This document shows positions 1 to 11,206 of a DNA stretch of 64,000 bases, piece by piece. How positions within the stretch are numbered: position 1 is the first letter of the stretch; each line of letters starts with the position of its first letter. Origin of the DNA: Hippasteria phrygiana (lineage: Eukaryota; Echinodermata; Asteroidea; Valvatida; Goniasteridae); NCBI GenBank assembly GCA_037893225.1, contig JAZGUH010000209.1:744001-808000 (forward strand), written 5' to 3'. The position numbers and the translations under genes were made by a program. The notes beneath the pieces were generated by a model, which did not search any database, was not told the origin of the DNA, and saw only the letters and a list, made by a program, of their open reading frames with translations.

Positions 1-1486
1 ATGAAATCCTCCGCCGTCATAAATTTCTCCCCATCCTTATCAGCACCTGCATACTGATTTGGCACATTCAAAGACAAGTGGGGTTTTCACATTGGTAATT
101 AGAAGTACAACAAGATTTGGATAATTTTGTATTAAGCCGTGTTTCCATCGAACTTATTTCTGTCAATCTAATGCGACTTTTCTGTTGAATGACAAAAAAT
201 TAAGTCCAAATGGGACACGCGGTAAACTAACATCCATGTCAACTTACTGCGACCTTGATGTAAAACAACCAGCCTGAAAGTGGTTGCGGAAGATATCTGC
301 AAGGCCACGGACAGTCAACAGGGACGATAACAAGTTCAATGGAAACAGCCCCGCACTGTAGAACTACCGCGACCACGTGGAAAACCATTGTGTAAACGAT
401 GCAACTTCCTGTACATTACGTCAACTACACAGGAATTATCGCTGGTGTGTGTGTGAAAATGGTGGTATGGTTTCCTGTCTCTCTGTGTATAGTACACCCA
501 CATATGATTACATGCAGTTGTGGCAGCACTTTGCAGCGGAGTGAACCGACAGACGACCCTGTACGTTCATACAACTACGTTTTTTGTCCGTTTGCTGCTT
601 GAAACATGGCAGATTTGATATTTTTTTACGCTAGGGTACTGCATCTATCCCGTTTAGGTCATTCGCAAGGGAATAAACGTTCTGTCGAGGTTATAAAAGT
701 CCAAATGGGAACGAAAAAGTCCACTGGAAACACGGTTTTAGGGCTTGAATTTCAGAGAAAGAAAAAACATCCTAGACAACTGGGGCTAGTAGGTCAATCT
801 ACCAGACTGGAAAGAAACTTCCTGGACCAACGCATCATAAACAAAATTACGGAGTGCTTTTTTACCTTATTTCAGCAAAACTGAAATGAAAACATTTAAA
901 GAAATTGGAACAATATGTCCAGACTGCTGTGATACTCTGTAGCGCTCTATGCTGCTTTCTTTGTGAGGTGAATGCGACTTGGACAAAAAAAATACTACAC
1001 CATTGGAGTTAGCCTTGAAAATCAACAGACCAACGCTCAAATTACTGGACACGGTCTAGCAGTCCTGTGCTATTTCGAACCTGGAACTTGTTAATTAAAT
1101 GATCCTCCGGGATTAGAGTTAGAAGTAGTCTTGAAATATCAACCTTGGGAATAGGCAAATCAACCCGTTTATGTTAATACAGACCATGTTTCATACAGAG
1201 CAGACTCGAGTTGCCGTCCGCAACCCGGTGCTCCAACTTACTTCTAGAGGAAATGTTTGATCTCTGTGTCACAGACAGGAGTGAAGGTGAACAGCGTAGG
1301 TATGAAACATGGACAAAATTCGAACAATCAAAAATTGTTCCAAGCAGAAATCAGCTGATAACAACAATTCATTAAGTTTTACACATTATTTTCATTTTTG
1401 GCTGGCAACCTGTGTTTTAACAGAATTTTACTCTGTTCAGTAAAGTATGTGTGTGTTTGGCGAATCTGGCTAAAATCCCTTTTAAT
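1..1486. other. Intergenic, nothing recognised
   Basis: No ORF here resembles a known protein, and I see no RNA gene or clear repeat pair. The short ORFs present lack codon structure or splice context that would support a gene. Confidence 0.4.
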
Positions 1487-1635
1487 TTAACCCTCCTATA
1501 CTTATAACTATCACAGCCTATCAAAAACTCTAAACACCAACTCTGACAGTTTGTGTGTTTTTCAACCTGTCATTTGATAGGTTTTGATCTGCACAGCAGC
1601 TGGGTCGATTTTGGCCCCGAGAACAGGAGGGTTAA
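1487..1635. mobile_element. MITE, TTAACCCTCCTA family, copy 1
   Basis: About 149 bp, starting TTAACCCTCCTATAC and ending AGGAGGGTTAA. It is a nearly identical sibling of 9474-9611, sharing the interior (CTATCACAGCCTATC, then TTTGATAGGTTTTGATCTG). TTAA at both ends and CCC next to it fit a piggyBac-type target duplication. No coding capacity. Confidence 0.7.
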
Positions 1636-2422
1636 TCCCTGCGAGAAGAAAAATCTAGATCAAACCAACCTTGTTGAAGACCTGTCTCAGCAGCATCGGA
1701 TCAGCTCTCTTGACAAGATGCAGAGCCTACAACAAACGAAAACAAAGGACAAAATATATTAACTATGACAACTTTCCCGTTTTTGAAATGAAACGGCAAC
1801 ACTGAATGTTCAACTTTCTCAACTCTACCACATTATAAAGTGAAAGAGCGTGTGTTTACACAGACAAAGCAAATGAAATTATCAGGATTTACGGTTGCAA
1901 GTTTTTCATCGAGCCACCTGTCTATGTGTCCAGGGGCCAGGCAAAATAACTCCAGACAGCAGGCATTAAAACAATACTACATGTTCTTCTTTACTGTAAT
2001 AATTGTTAAATATAAAACTAAATTCCTGGTCATAGAACGACATTCATAGTTTAAGGTAAAGTACATGTAAATGTATTATTTAAAACAACAAACATTGTTC
2101 TCCTGCAAGTCCCGATCTCGTTCTTGGCAATGTTTTAATTTGGAATTATCATGTGTCATGTATTAAAGCCAGGGCCATGCGCAGTAATGACCAGAAAATC
2201 CCCAGGCTATTATTAGAACAGGTCGCGCAAAATCGGTTTGGACTGATCAAAAACACCAAATGCCATTGCATTCAAGGACACTGCAGATCGTGGCGATTGG
2301 ACATCGGGCATTTTCTGACCACATATCGAAAATGGTGGTGTCCACGGAAACTCACGGGCTAAATACACCCCAAGTAAGTCGCCGTTTTGGACAAAAAAAA
2401 CACATAAAAAAAACATGGGTTG
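1636..2422. other. Intergenic, nothing recognised
   Basis: AT-rich sequence with no recognisable gene or repeat boundary. Confidence 0.4.
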
Positions 2423-2566
2423 TTAACCCTAACCTACCTAAATCCATCAAAATCCAAACCCTGTTTTAGAGGATTTCGGCGGATTCAGGATACCTCCATA
2501 TTGAAAACTGGGGGATTTTGATGGATTAAGGATTGTAAACCTAGCGGTACTGCAGGATTTTGATGC

Positions 2567-3619
2567 AGTGTTCTCCACGGCCTTAAATTTTAGCAGGGGG
2601 CGGCAGACACAATGCGAGTGCGGAGCGCGAAGCCCTTACGGCGTGGGGTCCGGGGTCCGGGGCCCGCTTAAGGGTCCGGGGCCCGCTTAAGGGCCCGTGA
2701 AATTTTTGATTCTAGATGCTCTGTGGTGTGCAATCTGAGGCATTTCCTGGCCACTTTCTTCTGACTCTTTGAATCAAATTTGCTCGTGTTTACAACTTGA
2801 AATGAAGGCAAGATTTTTAGGGGGAGGGGGTTTGGTCATCAAAAGTAGATTTTTTTGGGGGGAAATTTTTTTTTTACTGAGTGGAACTCGTCACCGAGCG
2901 GGGGGTTCAGTAGTCTTGGTTCCAAGACGCCCTTAGCGGTGCGACGTATAGCGCGCATGGCCGGCCGACAGCGCCCTCTCGCTACACACACACGCCACGG
3001 CCAAATCGCTAAGACCGATTTGGCCTTGGCGTGTGTGTGTATAGCTAGAGGGCGCTGCCGTGCGCGCTGTACGTCGCACCGCGCTAAGGACGTCTTGGAA
3101 CCAAGACTAGGGGTTTAGAGTTAAGCCGGCCGGTGAGCTAAACATGCACGTGGGCACAGCGCGTGTGGATAAGGTATTTTTCGAGAGAAAAAGACGCCCT
3201 CAAGTGTTACGGAACATTGTAATTTAGGTAAACTGGTTCTCGACGCGACAAAGTGAAAATGATATTACCAGGGAGATTGGAACCAGTCCAGAATAATATT
3301 ACGTTTAGAATGTATAGTTTTATGATGTGAATGCGTACGTTGCGTATGTTGCGTCCAGATCTGTTCGATTACTATAAACGCTACTGCAATACTGCTGAAT
3401 GTTAATGCTGGCAAACTCTTCATTTTCGTTCCACAGAGTGCGGTAAACTTCTTCGTACTTAGATAAACTGTGAAGACGGTGGAGAATGGGGGAAAATCCA
3501 ATGGAAAACAAATAGCAGGGCGGTGAAAATTTTTGCGGGGCGGTAAAACTTTAGCGGGGCGGCATACAATTTTGGCAGGGCTAACCCGTCCTGCTAAAAC
3601 CCCTCGTGGAGAACACTTT
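2567..3619. mobile_element. Nested hAT-like non-autonomous DNA element
   Basis: Starts CAGTGTTCTCCACGGCC and ends in the inverted form CGTGGAGAACACTTT. The terminal inverted repeat is about 30 bp, including the TTTTAGCAGG motif on both sides. It interrupts the 2423-3747 element. The start CAGTG and the flanking TTTTGATG / TTTATGATG fit an imperfect 8-bp hAT-type duplication. No transposase is visible. Confidence 0.5.
2911..3109. repeat. 199-bp near-perfect palindrome (foldback element)
   Basis: The arms run from TAGTCTTGGTTCCAAGACG to CGTCTTGGAACCAAGACTA and pair almost to the centre, where CAAATCG and CGATTTG flank a 7-nt loop. The arms are GC-rich and include CGACGTATAGCGCGC and a CACACACACG stretch. 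A related end, CGTCTTGGAACCACGACTA, occurs near 58846, so this is a dispersed foldback family. Confidence 0.75.
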
Positions 3620-3747
3620 TATGATGGATTCAGGATACCTCCATATTGAGCAGTCACCAAAACCAACTTTTTGTGCATGACAAAATAGGTGGATTTTGGC
3701 GGATTCAGGATACTTTCTAGTAAAGTTACCCAAGGGGTTAGGGTTAA

Positions 3748-4569
3748 AGCATACTAGAACATTATAGTAAGCTAGGTCTCACATTAGTATATTTTTTGTA
3801 ACTTGTGACAAAAATTGGCGTTTTATCGGACACAATTTTGTCGACAATGAGTCATCTATATCAACATGTCGGAAAACTGCCATTGTCGCCAACATTGTCG
3901 ACAAAAGGCCTGTCGACAACAGCCCTACAAAATACAGGCCTCAAATTTAATGGCGGCCACGACGGCCAATGCCGTCGATGCCCCTTAAGTTCGCCGTGGT
4001 GCCCTTCACAAAATCGCATTCTTCACGGCCATTCTTGCCGTGCCCTTTTCCCAACTGGCCGTAGTGCCCTCGTTGCCAGCCCACGCGTACCAACCCGTGC
4101 TGTGCCGCGCCGACGTGACGGGCCGCTGGCCGTAGTTGGCGCAGCCAGGGCGCGCATGCAGCGCAGCAACGGTGCCAGACCGGTACTACATGTACATGTA
4201 CGTACGGCTGCTGCAGCACGCATACGACACAAAGCTTGATATAGACTGGTTTCGATCCCTCCATCAGCATTTTAATTTCGAATGCAGGGGGCAGAAGCCA
4301 GATTTAATCTAAAGCACGTACACGTACGGTACGGCTAAGTTCCACCAGCGACTATTTGCCAACCACTGGTCGATTTTGCCTGGTACCCAGGTTATATTTT
4401 GTGCTTAGGTTACCAGGCAAAATCGACCAAGTTGGTTGTCAAGTTTGCTCGCTAGCTAGCTCGATCGCTATACATGTAGATGCATAACTAGAACAGTCGT
4501 GGATTATGGTTCAGTGAATTACAAAATAATAAATAATACTATATGAATCTATAGTACATGTGCGTATGA
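3748..4569. repeat. Intergenic with one hairpin repeat (about 4344-4449)
   Basis: Two inverted segments, TGGTCGATTTTGCCTGGTA and TACCAGGCAAAATCGACCA, flank a short AT-rich loop, with CCAACCA / TTGGTTG outside. This is probably a small foldback element. The rest of the interval shows nothing recognisable. Confidence 0.5.
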
Positions 4570-5345
4570 ACGTGGGCAAAGTGGCGCGTGGGCGAAGTGG
4601 CGCGTGGGCGAAGTGGCGCGTGGGCGAAGTGGCGCGTGGGCGAAGTGGCGCGTGGGCGAAGTGGCGCGTGGGCGAAGTGGCGCGTGGGCGAAGTGGCGCG
4701 TGGGCGAAGTGGCGCGTGGGCGAAGTGGCGCGTGGGCGAAGTGGCGCGTGGGCGAAGTGGCGCGTGGGCGAAGTGGCGCGTGGGCGAAGTGGCGCGTGGG
4801 CGAAGTGGCGCGTGGGCGAAGTGGCGGGTTGGGCGAAGTGGCGCGTGGGCGAAGTGGCGCGTGGGCGAAGTGGCGCGTGGGCGAAGTGGTTGTGGGCAAA
4901 GTGGTTGTGGGCGAAGTGGTTGTGGGCGAAGTGGTTGTGGGCGAAGTGGTTGTGGGCGAAGTGGAAAATGGGCGAAGTGGAAAATGGGCGAAGTGGAAAA
5001 TGGGCGAAGTGGAAAATGGGCGAAGTGGAAAATGGGCGAAGTGGAAAATGGGCGAAGTGGAAAATGGGCGAAGTGGAAAATGGGCGAAGTGGAAAATGGG
5101 CGAAGTGGAAAATGGGCGAAGTGGAAAATGGGCGAAGTGGTTGTGGGCGAAGTGGTTGTGGGCGAAGTGGTTGTGGGCGACGTGGTTGTGGGCGAAGTGG
5201 TTGTGGGCGAAGTGGTTGTGGGCGAAGTGGTTTGGGCGAAGTGGTTTGGGCGGTTTGGGCGAAGTGGTTTGGGCGAAGTGGTTGTGGGCGAAGTGGTTGT
5301 GGGCGAAATGGTTGTGGGCGAAGTGGAAAATGGGCGAAGTGACTG
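4570..5345. repeat. Minisatellite of 15-16-bp units
   Basis: A core of GGGCGAAGTGG is joined by one of three spacers, giving blocks in order: about 17 copies of a 16-bp unit with CGCGT (to about 4886), five copies of a 15-bp unit with TTGT, about eleven copies of a 16-bp unit with AAAAT (about 4960-5130), then 15-bp TTGT units again with variants. The units contain no stop in any frame, so long ORFs of about 260-287 residues exist in all six frames. These are artefacts, not genes. Confidence 0.95.
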
Positions 5346-5490
5346 TAAAGCACACTGCGCAAAGTGCTTATTCCATTGCTCTGTTAAATGCATTTGTACA
5401 GTGTTTTCTATTGCCTTGGAAATTCTTGGAAATTTTACTGGATAAATCTTGGGAATATTACATTTGATGAGTGGCCACGCTGATCTTTGA
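5346..5490. repeat. Dispersed repeat, related to 19795-19940
   Basis: Shares GCGCAAAGTGCTTATTCC, CCTTGGAAATTCTTGG and TGATGAGTGGCCACGC with the inverted sequence at about 19795-19940, which lies in a HAT1 intron. No coding signal. It directly abuts the minisatellite. Confidence 0.6.
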
Positions 5491-5601
5491 TAGGGCCTAG
5501 TGCAAATCAGAGTTTCACGGATGTTAAAGTCCTCTTTCTCCTGTCTACGAGTGTTTTTTCCGCAATTTTATTTGAAAAATAATGACATTAAATTCCACAC
5601 T

Positions 5602-5725
5602 AAAGGCTGGTTTATAGTCGGTCGCGCGATGGTCGCCGCGACTAAAAATTTACGAGCGATCCTCTCACGCGGAAGCACCAGCGATGAGTCGCTAAAAGAC
5701 GCTAGCGACGTCGCTGCAGAGTTCA
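5602..5725. repeat. MITE end fragment with TATAGTCGGTCGCGC terminus
   Basis: Begins AAAGGCTGGTTTATAGTCGG. The inverted counterpart ends at about 12643 (CGACTATAAACCGGCCTT). Both are rich in CG and CGTCGC-like words. This looks like one half of a DNA element of which 12450-12643 is another member. Confidence 0.45.
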
Positions 5726-6169
5726 ATCAATTGAACTTTGAAAGTCACACACACACATGTATTTTCATGTTGGCATACAATTCAAATACATGTAAGTTGA
5801 TAATTCATAATGCATGAAGTTATTCATCCATACAGTTATTAAATTGGTTGTTATAATTAAATTAGTAATCTAATATAACAATATAATAAAACAATTATCA
5901 TACACTGCGATACCAACATGTAGGAAGAGCGAAGCAAGCTTTTATGCTCTCCCTGTGAGGACAGAGGACAAATATATATTTCTGCAAACGTGGGACAATG
6001 AGACAAATATGAGACCAAACTGAAGTGACAGTATATGTAAAATGATACAAAAATTATTACTGGTAACAATATTCTACTGACAAAGGACAAGAAGACAGAA
6101 CTTGACTTAAATAGTATATAATGATAGAAATGATCTTTTCTAGTTAAATAAACGAATTGATAATTTAAG

Positions 6170-6511
6170 CTATGCAATATGGACTAATATTGACTTTAAT
6201 AGTACATTATCTTTAAATTCCTTTGCAAACACTTTCAAACTAGTGGTGTTCTTAAGTTTTCTGTCTAGTTTATTCCAAAGGAGAGCACCCCGAGTAATTA
6301 AGCTTTGTTTTGCAAGTGATGTTCTATGGTAATTTATATAAAGATCACCTTTTGATGCACCACGAGTACTGTAGGAATGAACCGATGAAGACATGGTGAA
6401 GAGGTTACAGAAATTTGAAGGCAGCATACGATGGTTGTACTTATACATGAATTTACCTATGTTAAGACTGTATAAATCATTAAACTTAAGTACTCTCAGC
6501 TTTGAGAACAA
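6170..6511 (-). pseudogene. LINE ORF2, C-terminal region
   Basis: About 113 residues downstream of the RT, including the segment YNHRMLPSNF and RGALLWNKLDRKLKNTTSLK. In CR1/L2-type elements this region after the RT ends with an 'LWNxLP..LK...S...FK..LK' pattern, which matches. It ends at a stop near 6170 and is in a different frame from the RT piece, so it is separated from it by frameshift. Confidence 0.7.
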
Positions 6512-6736
6512 AGGAGAGGTATGTGCCAGATAATTGGACTTCGTTATTATTCTGACTGCTTTTTTTTGCAGAAGAAAAAAATTCCTGACACTGAGTGCCC
6601 GAGCTGCCCCATGAAAGAATTGCGTAATTTAAATATGATAAAATAAGGGAAATATAAATTGTTAAAAGAATTTCAACCTATTCATAACACCAATGTTTTC
6701 CGATATTTTGTTGGACAGTGTTTCTATCTGCTTGTT

Positions 6737-7435
6737 CTACGTTAGGTTTTCATCAATATGTATCCCAAGAAATTTAGTATTTTTGACTTGATTAAGGATT
6801 TCTCCATTCATAGTGACTGGGTTTCTGCACACATATTTATTTATTTTGTTTACTACTAAATATGATATAATTTGTTTTTGATAAGTTGACTGACAGCTTA
6901 TTACATAAAAGCCATCTATTAATACTTTAACAAGTTCTTGGTTTATTGTCGGCACAGCAACATTAGCGTCATGGTGGTTATAATGTAAATTTGTGTCGTC
7001 AGCAAAGAGGCAGAATGAAATCAGATTACTTGACTTGCAGATATCGTTCATATAAATGATGAACAGCAATGGTCCCAGAACAGATCCCTGAGGAACTCCG
7101 CATGACATTACATCTTGCATTGAATTTGTGTTGTTATACATGTATGTTACAAACTGCAATCTGTTCATCAGGTAACTTCGAAACCACTGCAGCGCTACAC
7201 CACGAACACCAATGTATGCTAACTTATGTATTAAAATATTATGATTGACAGTATCAAATGCTTTTGACAAGTCTAAGAATATGCCAATGGAGATTTGTTT
7301 ATTTTCTATAGCATTGACAATTTGATTTAATACACTTATTATTGCTAATTCAGTAGAACGTTCACTTCTTAAACCATACTGTGAATTAATTTGATAGTAA
7401 TCCATATTTTTGGATGAAGTATAGTAGTCGACCAT
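6737..7435 (-). pseudogene. LINE ORF2, reverse-transcriptase core
   Basis: Contains the canonical RT blocks in order: FLDLSKAFDTVNH, GVPQGSVLGPLLFIIYMNDI, and SFCLFADDTNL with the catalytic FADD. The N-terminal edge matches the 'xQYGLRSERSTELAI' block before the palm. Such RTs copy the element's own mRNA at a nicked target (target-primed reverse transcription). The catalytic residues look intact, but the frame is lost both upstream (about 7440-7550) and downstream, so this is a fossil. Confidence 0.85.
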
Positions 7436-7532
7436 GAATTAACTTTTCAAAACTTTAGAGAACACAGGTAAAATGGAGATTGGTCTGTAAATACTATCGT
7501 GTTGATTACCCTTTTTGTATATAGGTACTACC

Positions 7533-8182
7533 TTACCTTTTTTCAGTTTGTTTGGGGAAAACCCCTGTAGTAATAGATTTATTAAAGATTGAGGCTAGTG
7601 GTTTGACTAAAGCACTCTTCGCTTCTTTAATAATAAATGATGATATACCATCCCATCCTGGGGCTTTATCGGAGGCAAGATTACAAATAACGGAAGATAT
7701 TTCGTCTTCAGTGATTGGATTTAGAAATAGAGAATGTGGGCCATCTGTCATCAAGAAACGATTCAAAGCCTTGATCACACGTTTGCAGCTCACCTGCAAT
7801 CCTATTACCAATATTAACAAAATATTTATTAAAAGTGTTCGAGATATCAAGGTCGTTGTCTATTTTTTCACCATCTTTAATATAGTAAGTTGGAACCGAT
7901 GTGTTTTTAGATTTACATAATAATGAATTAATGAGTTTCCAAGCACCTTTATGGTTATTTTCTTCTTTATTAAACTGAGTTTCTAAGTACTCCTTTTTTG
8001 CGCTTTGTGGGGTTGTTTTTATATTGTACATAAACCCTTTTGTTTTCTACTGTGGGTCTTTTGAGATACTTTTTATACATGTGATTCTTTCGTCTGATGG
8101 AATTATATATTCCCTTAGTTATCCATGGTGATTTATTTTTGTTTAAAGTAAATTCATTATAACAGAGGAAAATCCCTTTCAT
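7533..8182 (-). pseudogene. LINE ORF2, region between endonuclease and RT fingers
   Basis: Fragments in different frames: KSPWITKGIYNSIRRKNHMYKK (about 8120), FNKYFVNIGNRIAGELQ (about 7830) and SDKAPGWDGISSFIIKEA (about 7620). These are the usual linker and first RT block of CR1/L2-like ORF2 proteins. At least two frameshifts are needed to join them. Confidence 0.75.
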
Positions 8183-8398
8183 AGATGTTGATAAAAATGT
8201 CTAAGAACGTATTATAGCTATCATCAACATTATCTGAGCACAGAATATGATCCCAGTCAGTACCGTTAAGATCCTGAATAAAACGTTGGATGTTAGTTAT
8301 TTTGAAGTCTCGTTTAGGTTTGTTTTATAGTTTGTTTGTACCTGTTTCTTTACACTGATCGATCGTCATAAACACTGGTAAGTGGTCACTTATATCAG

Positions 8399-9972
8399 TT
8401 AGTAATATTCCCGAATTATGATTAAGCATATCATTAGTAAAGATGTTATTAGCGTTGCGCTTTCACTTGTAATTCTTGTAGGTTTATTGATTAGAGGGTA
8501 GAAGGAATGTGAAGAAAGGATTTCAATAAAAGTTTGAACATTGCTATTAGTGTCACGATGTAACAGGTTAATATTGAACATGTTGAAGTCCCCCAATAAA
8601 TAGCATTTTTTATTAAAGTTACTTGTTGTTTCAAGTATACTATCAAAGGCATCTAAAAACTGTACGTATGATTATCGGGGGGTCTATATATTACTCCCAC
8701 TATAAATGAATTGCCACTGGTGCTTGCGACTTCAATAAAATATTATTCCATTTCTGTAGAATTTATACATAAATCTACTCGAGTTTTGTAAGTATAATTA
8801 TCTCTGATGTATAATGCTACCCCACCGCCTCGCTTACTTTGTCTACAAGAGCCTTCTATGACATAGCCTGGAATTTCTATTAAAGGATCGTCAAGATCCT
8901 TTAGCCAAGTTTCTGATATTCCGATGATGGAAAAGTTATTTTTTAACCCTCGGAGCCACCAGGTCAAAAAAATCACGCAGTTGTTCCTGTGGACTGTTGT
9001 GAACAGTCCGTTTGTATTACGCGTATATACCCTCGTTTGGGGGACAGAATACAAGTCTAATACTTTGAAAAGGTCAAATGGAGGTCCCTGGGCCCACATA
9101 TTACTAATTCAAGCCCACTGGAAATGTACATGTTGGTTCACCCTTTTTTTTTTACTAATATAAGTAAAGGTCGGAATCCATGGCCCCAAACCATGTATAA
9201 CTGCCATACAGCCAGACTGCCAGACAGCTATAGCCAGCCAACCAGCAACCCCTGAGGCCATTACAGGTCATCAATTGGTTGGAAACAGCTGTGGTTTACC
9301 CAAGGAACTGTCAAAGTAACAGTGATTGATTGCCAACCTTGATAGCCAGCAGCAAGAGTAGCTAGCTGTACACAAAGGGATCAAATTTGTACACAATTCC
9401 ATATGGCTTAGTCACACTGCCAGTTCTTCTCAGATTTATTGCTCTCAATGGGGAATCCCCAGGTTAACCCTCCTATACTTATAACTATCACAGCCTATCA
9501 AAAACTCTAAACACCAACTCTGACAGTTTGTGTGTGTTTCAATCTGTCATTTGATAGGTTTTGATCTGTACAACTGGGTCGATTTTGGCCAGGTGCATAG
9601 GAGGGTTTTAAAGGTGACCAGAGAACCTCAAACTAGAAGCATTGATTGAGGAATACATGGAGTGTCACCCTTATTGGCTGAACAAATTTTTAGTAATGAA
9701 AAAATAAAATAATAATTGTCATGTTGTTACAGTCCGTTGGTAGCTCCGAGGAGAGACATGTAGTATCGTAACTGATCAATATTTTTGGCGAGACTCCTTG
9801 AGTTAACATGCAGCAATTTGAAGTCCGTATTAGTTGCAAAGTTAAGAAGGAATTGATCTTGATCATAATATTCGCAGAGTGTGTCAGAGCGGTTTAAGTT
9901 ATCATCTGGGTCTATACTTGAAAGATTATCAAAGGAAATGTCCCTATCAATATGTATATCGTTGTATATCAT
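8399..9972 (-). pseudogene. LINE ORF2, APE-type endonuclease, interrupted
   Basis: The N-terminal start of the domain (LLHVNSRSLAKNIDQLR, about 9830-9780) is separated by about 780 bp of foreign DNA from the continuation FSIIGISETWLKDLDDPL and RGGGVALYIRD (about 8940-8800). The later block GDFNMFNINLLHRDT is at 8590-8540. SETWL and GDFN are diagnostic of the AP-endonuclease family that nicks target DNA in LINE insertion. Confidence 0.75.
9474..9611. mobile_element. MITE, TTAACCCTCCTA family, copy 2
   Basis: Starts TTAACCCTCCTATACTTA and ends TAGGAGGGTTTTAA. Almost the same as 1487-1635 apart from a few substitutions and a short deletion, so the two copies look young. It lies inside the DNA that interrupts the LINE endonuclease. 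Confidence 0.7.
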
Positions 9973-10401
9973 TTTAAGTACAGGGTATAGTACGTATAAT
10001 TATTTGATTTGGTCTCAACAACAGAAAGCCACACATAAAGTGTATGAATACAATTACTAATAAACACAGTTATCAATATAAATAAAGCTAAACAAGGGAT
10101 AAACATTTATTAAGAATACAAAATCATGAACGCATTTGTGTTTTTTACACCAGGAATTAAGGGCAGTGAAGTGTTTTGTTTCATAAATAGACGGATAACA
10201 AAAAACTATAGAGGTAGCAAAAATATGATTGTGAGTGGAATCAGTGTATGGCGAATTACATATTGTTAAGCTGGCTGGTTGTTGTAATAGATACCTTACG
10301 CTTGTTGGGTAGTAGGCAGATGATGCGGCCGTCGGATGTCCACGCGTTTTCAGCTTTGGGGTGATTTTGAGCTGCCTTGAGCAAGGCTAAGCGAGTTGGT
10401 G

Positions 10402-11037
10402 TAAAGCCCTGTCTACACTGGACTTTTTTTGGTAAAACTTACCGAGACGATGGGTACTTTTCCCATTTTAAGTCCAGTGCGGACAGCCTAGGACGCTTTC
10501 CTCTCAGTTACTTTTCCTGAGTCCAGCGGTTACTTCTACCGGGCAACTGCTGCCTAGGAAAACTGACCAGGTAACTTTTCCCGAGACGATAAGTCCAGTG
10601 CGGACAGTGCGAGTCGTTAAAAGCGGCTCAGGAAAGCGTACATCCGGCCCGAGCGCAAGGTCATTCTTCACAGGGAAACCACGCATGTGCTTTGCATTGT
10701 TTCACTGCGGTGCGGTGCATATGTGGCAAGTTTCCAAATTCCAGTGCGTTGTTCCTCTTTCGGTCGCAATCATGGCAGATTATATTATTGATACAGTCGG
10801 AAGTTTGATTGGTGATGAAGAAGGCACCTGTGATTTGGGTCAATCGTGTCAATGTAGAAAGGTCACACAAAGCACCCTCATTATACTGACAGCTCGGTTA
10901 CTTCTACCACGGTCTTGGTAAAATGTTCCCGTGTCGAAAGTCCAAGTGCGGACAGTGGTCACATTTGACCATTTTTTATTTTACCATCGTCTCGGTAAAA
11001 CCTTCCAAAAAAAAAGTCTAGTGCGGACACGGCTTTA
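10402..11037. mobile_element. MITE with about 50-bp inverted ends
   Basis: Left end TAAAGCCCTGTCTACACTGG, right end CTAGTGCGGACACGGCTTTA. The inverted match continues inward through GGTAAAACTTACCGAGACG. It sits between LINE ORF1 and ORF2. A relative is at 54800-55188. The words 'GTCCAGTGCGGACAG' recur inside. No transposase. Confidence 0.75.
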
Positions 11038-11206
11038 GACTCTCGGTGATTACCATGCTGGTTCCCTTGAGAAGTCGTTTTTGGCTGAAGACTTTGTGTC
11101 GTTGTACATAGCTAACAAACTTCACTATCATTGGTCGCGGACGTTGTTTTCCTTGTCTTCTAAAGTTCTATTGTCTTCCCTGGCTTTCCCGATTCGATGT
11201 GCCCGA

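Larger units (their letters stand above)
2423..3747. mobile_element. TTAACCCTAACC-bounded element, split by a later insertion
   Basis: Begins TTAACCCTAACC and ends GGTTAGGGTTAA. The outer parts (2423-2566 and about 3620-3747) repeat words such as AATCCATCAAAATCC and GGATTCAGGATACCTCC. Together they are the reverse complement of the uninterrupted copy at 37063-37325, so roughly 1.05 kb was inserted into this copy. No coding capacity. Confidence 0.65.

Noticed and set aside
4570..5345. CRISPR-like array
   Set aside because: Units are contiguous with 4-5-nt spacers of only three kinds, and the DNA is animal nuclear DNA; this is a minisatellite.
4511..5467. Six overlapping ORFs of 260-287 residues on both strands
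   Set aside because: Produced by the 15/16-bp minisatellite, whose unit lacks stops in every frame; no start context, no non-repetitive domain.
6737..7435. Active reverse transcriptase or group II intron/retron
   Set aside because: The FADD-type core is clear, but the neighbouring endonuclease and C-terminal blocks identify a LINE with frameshifts.
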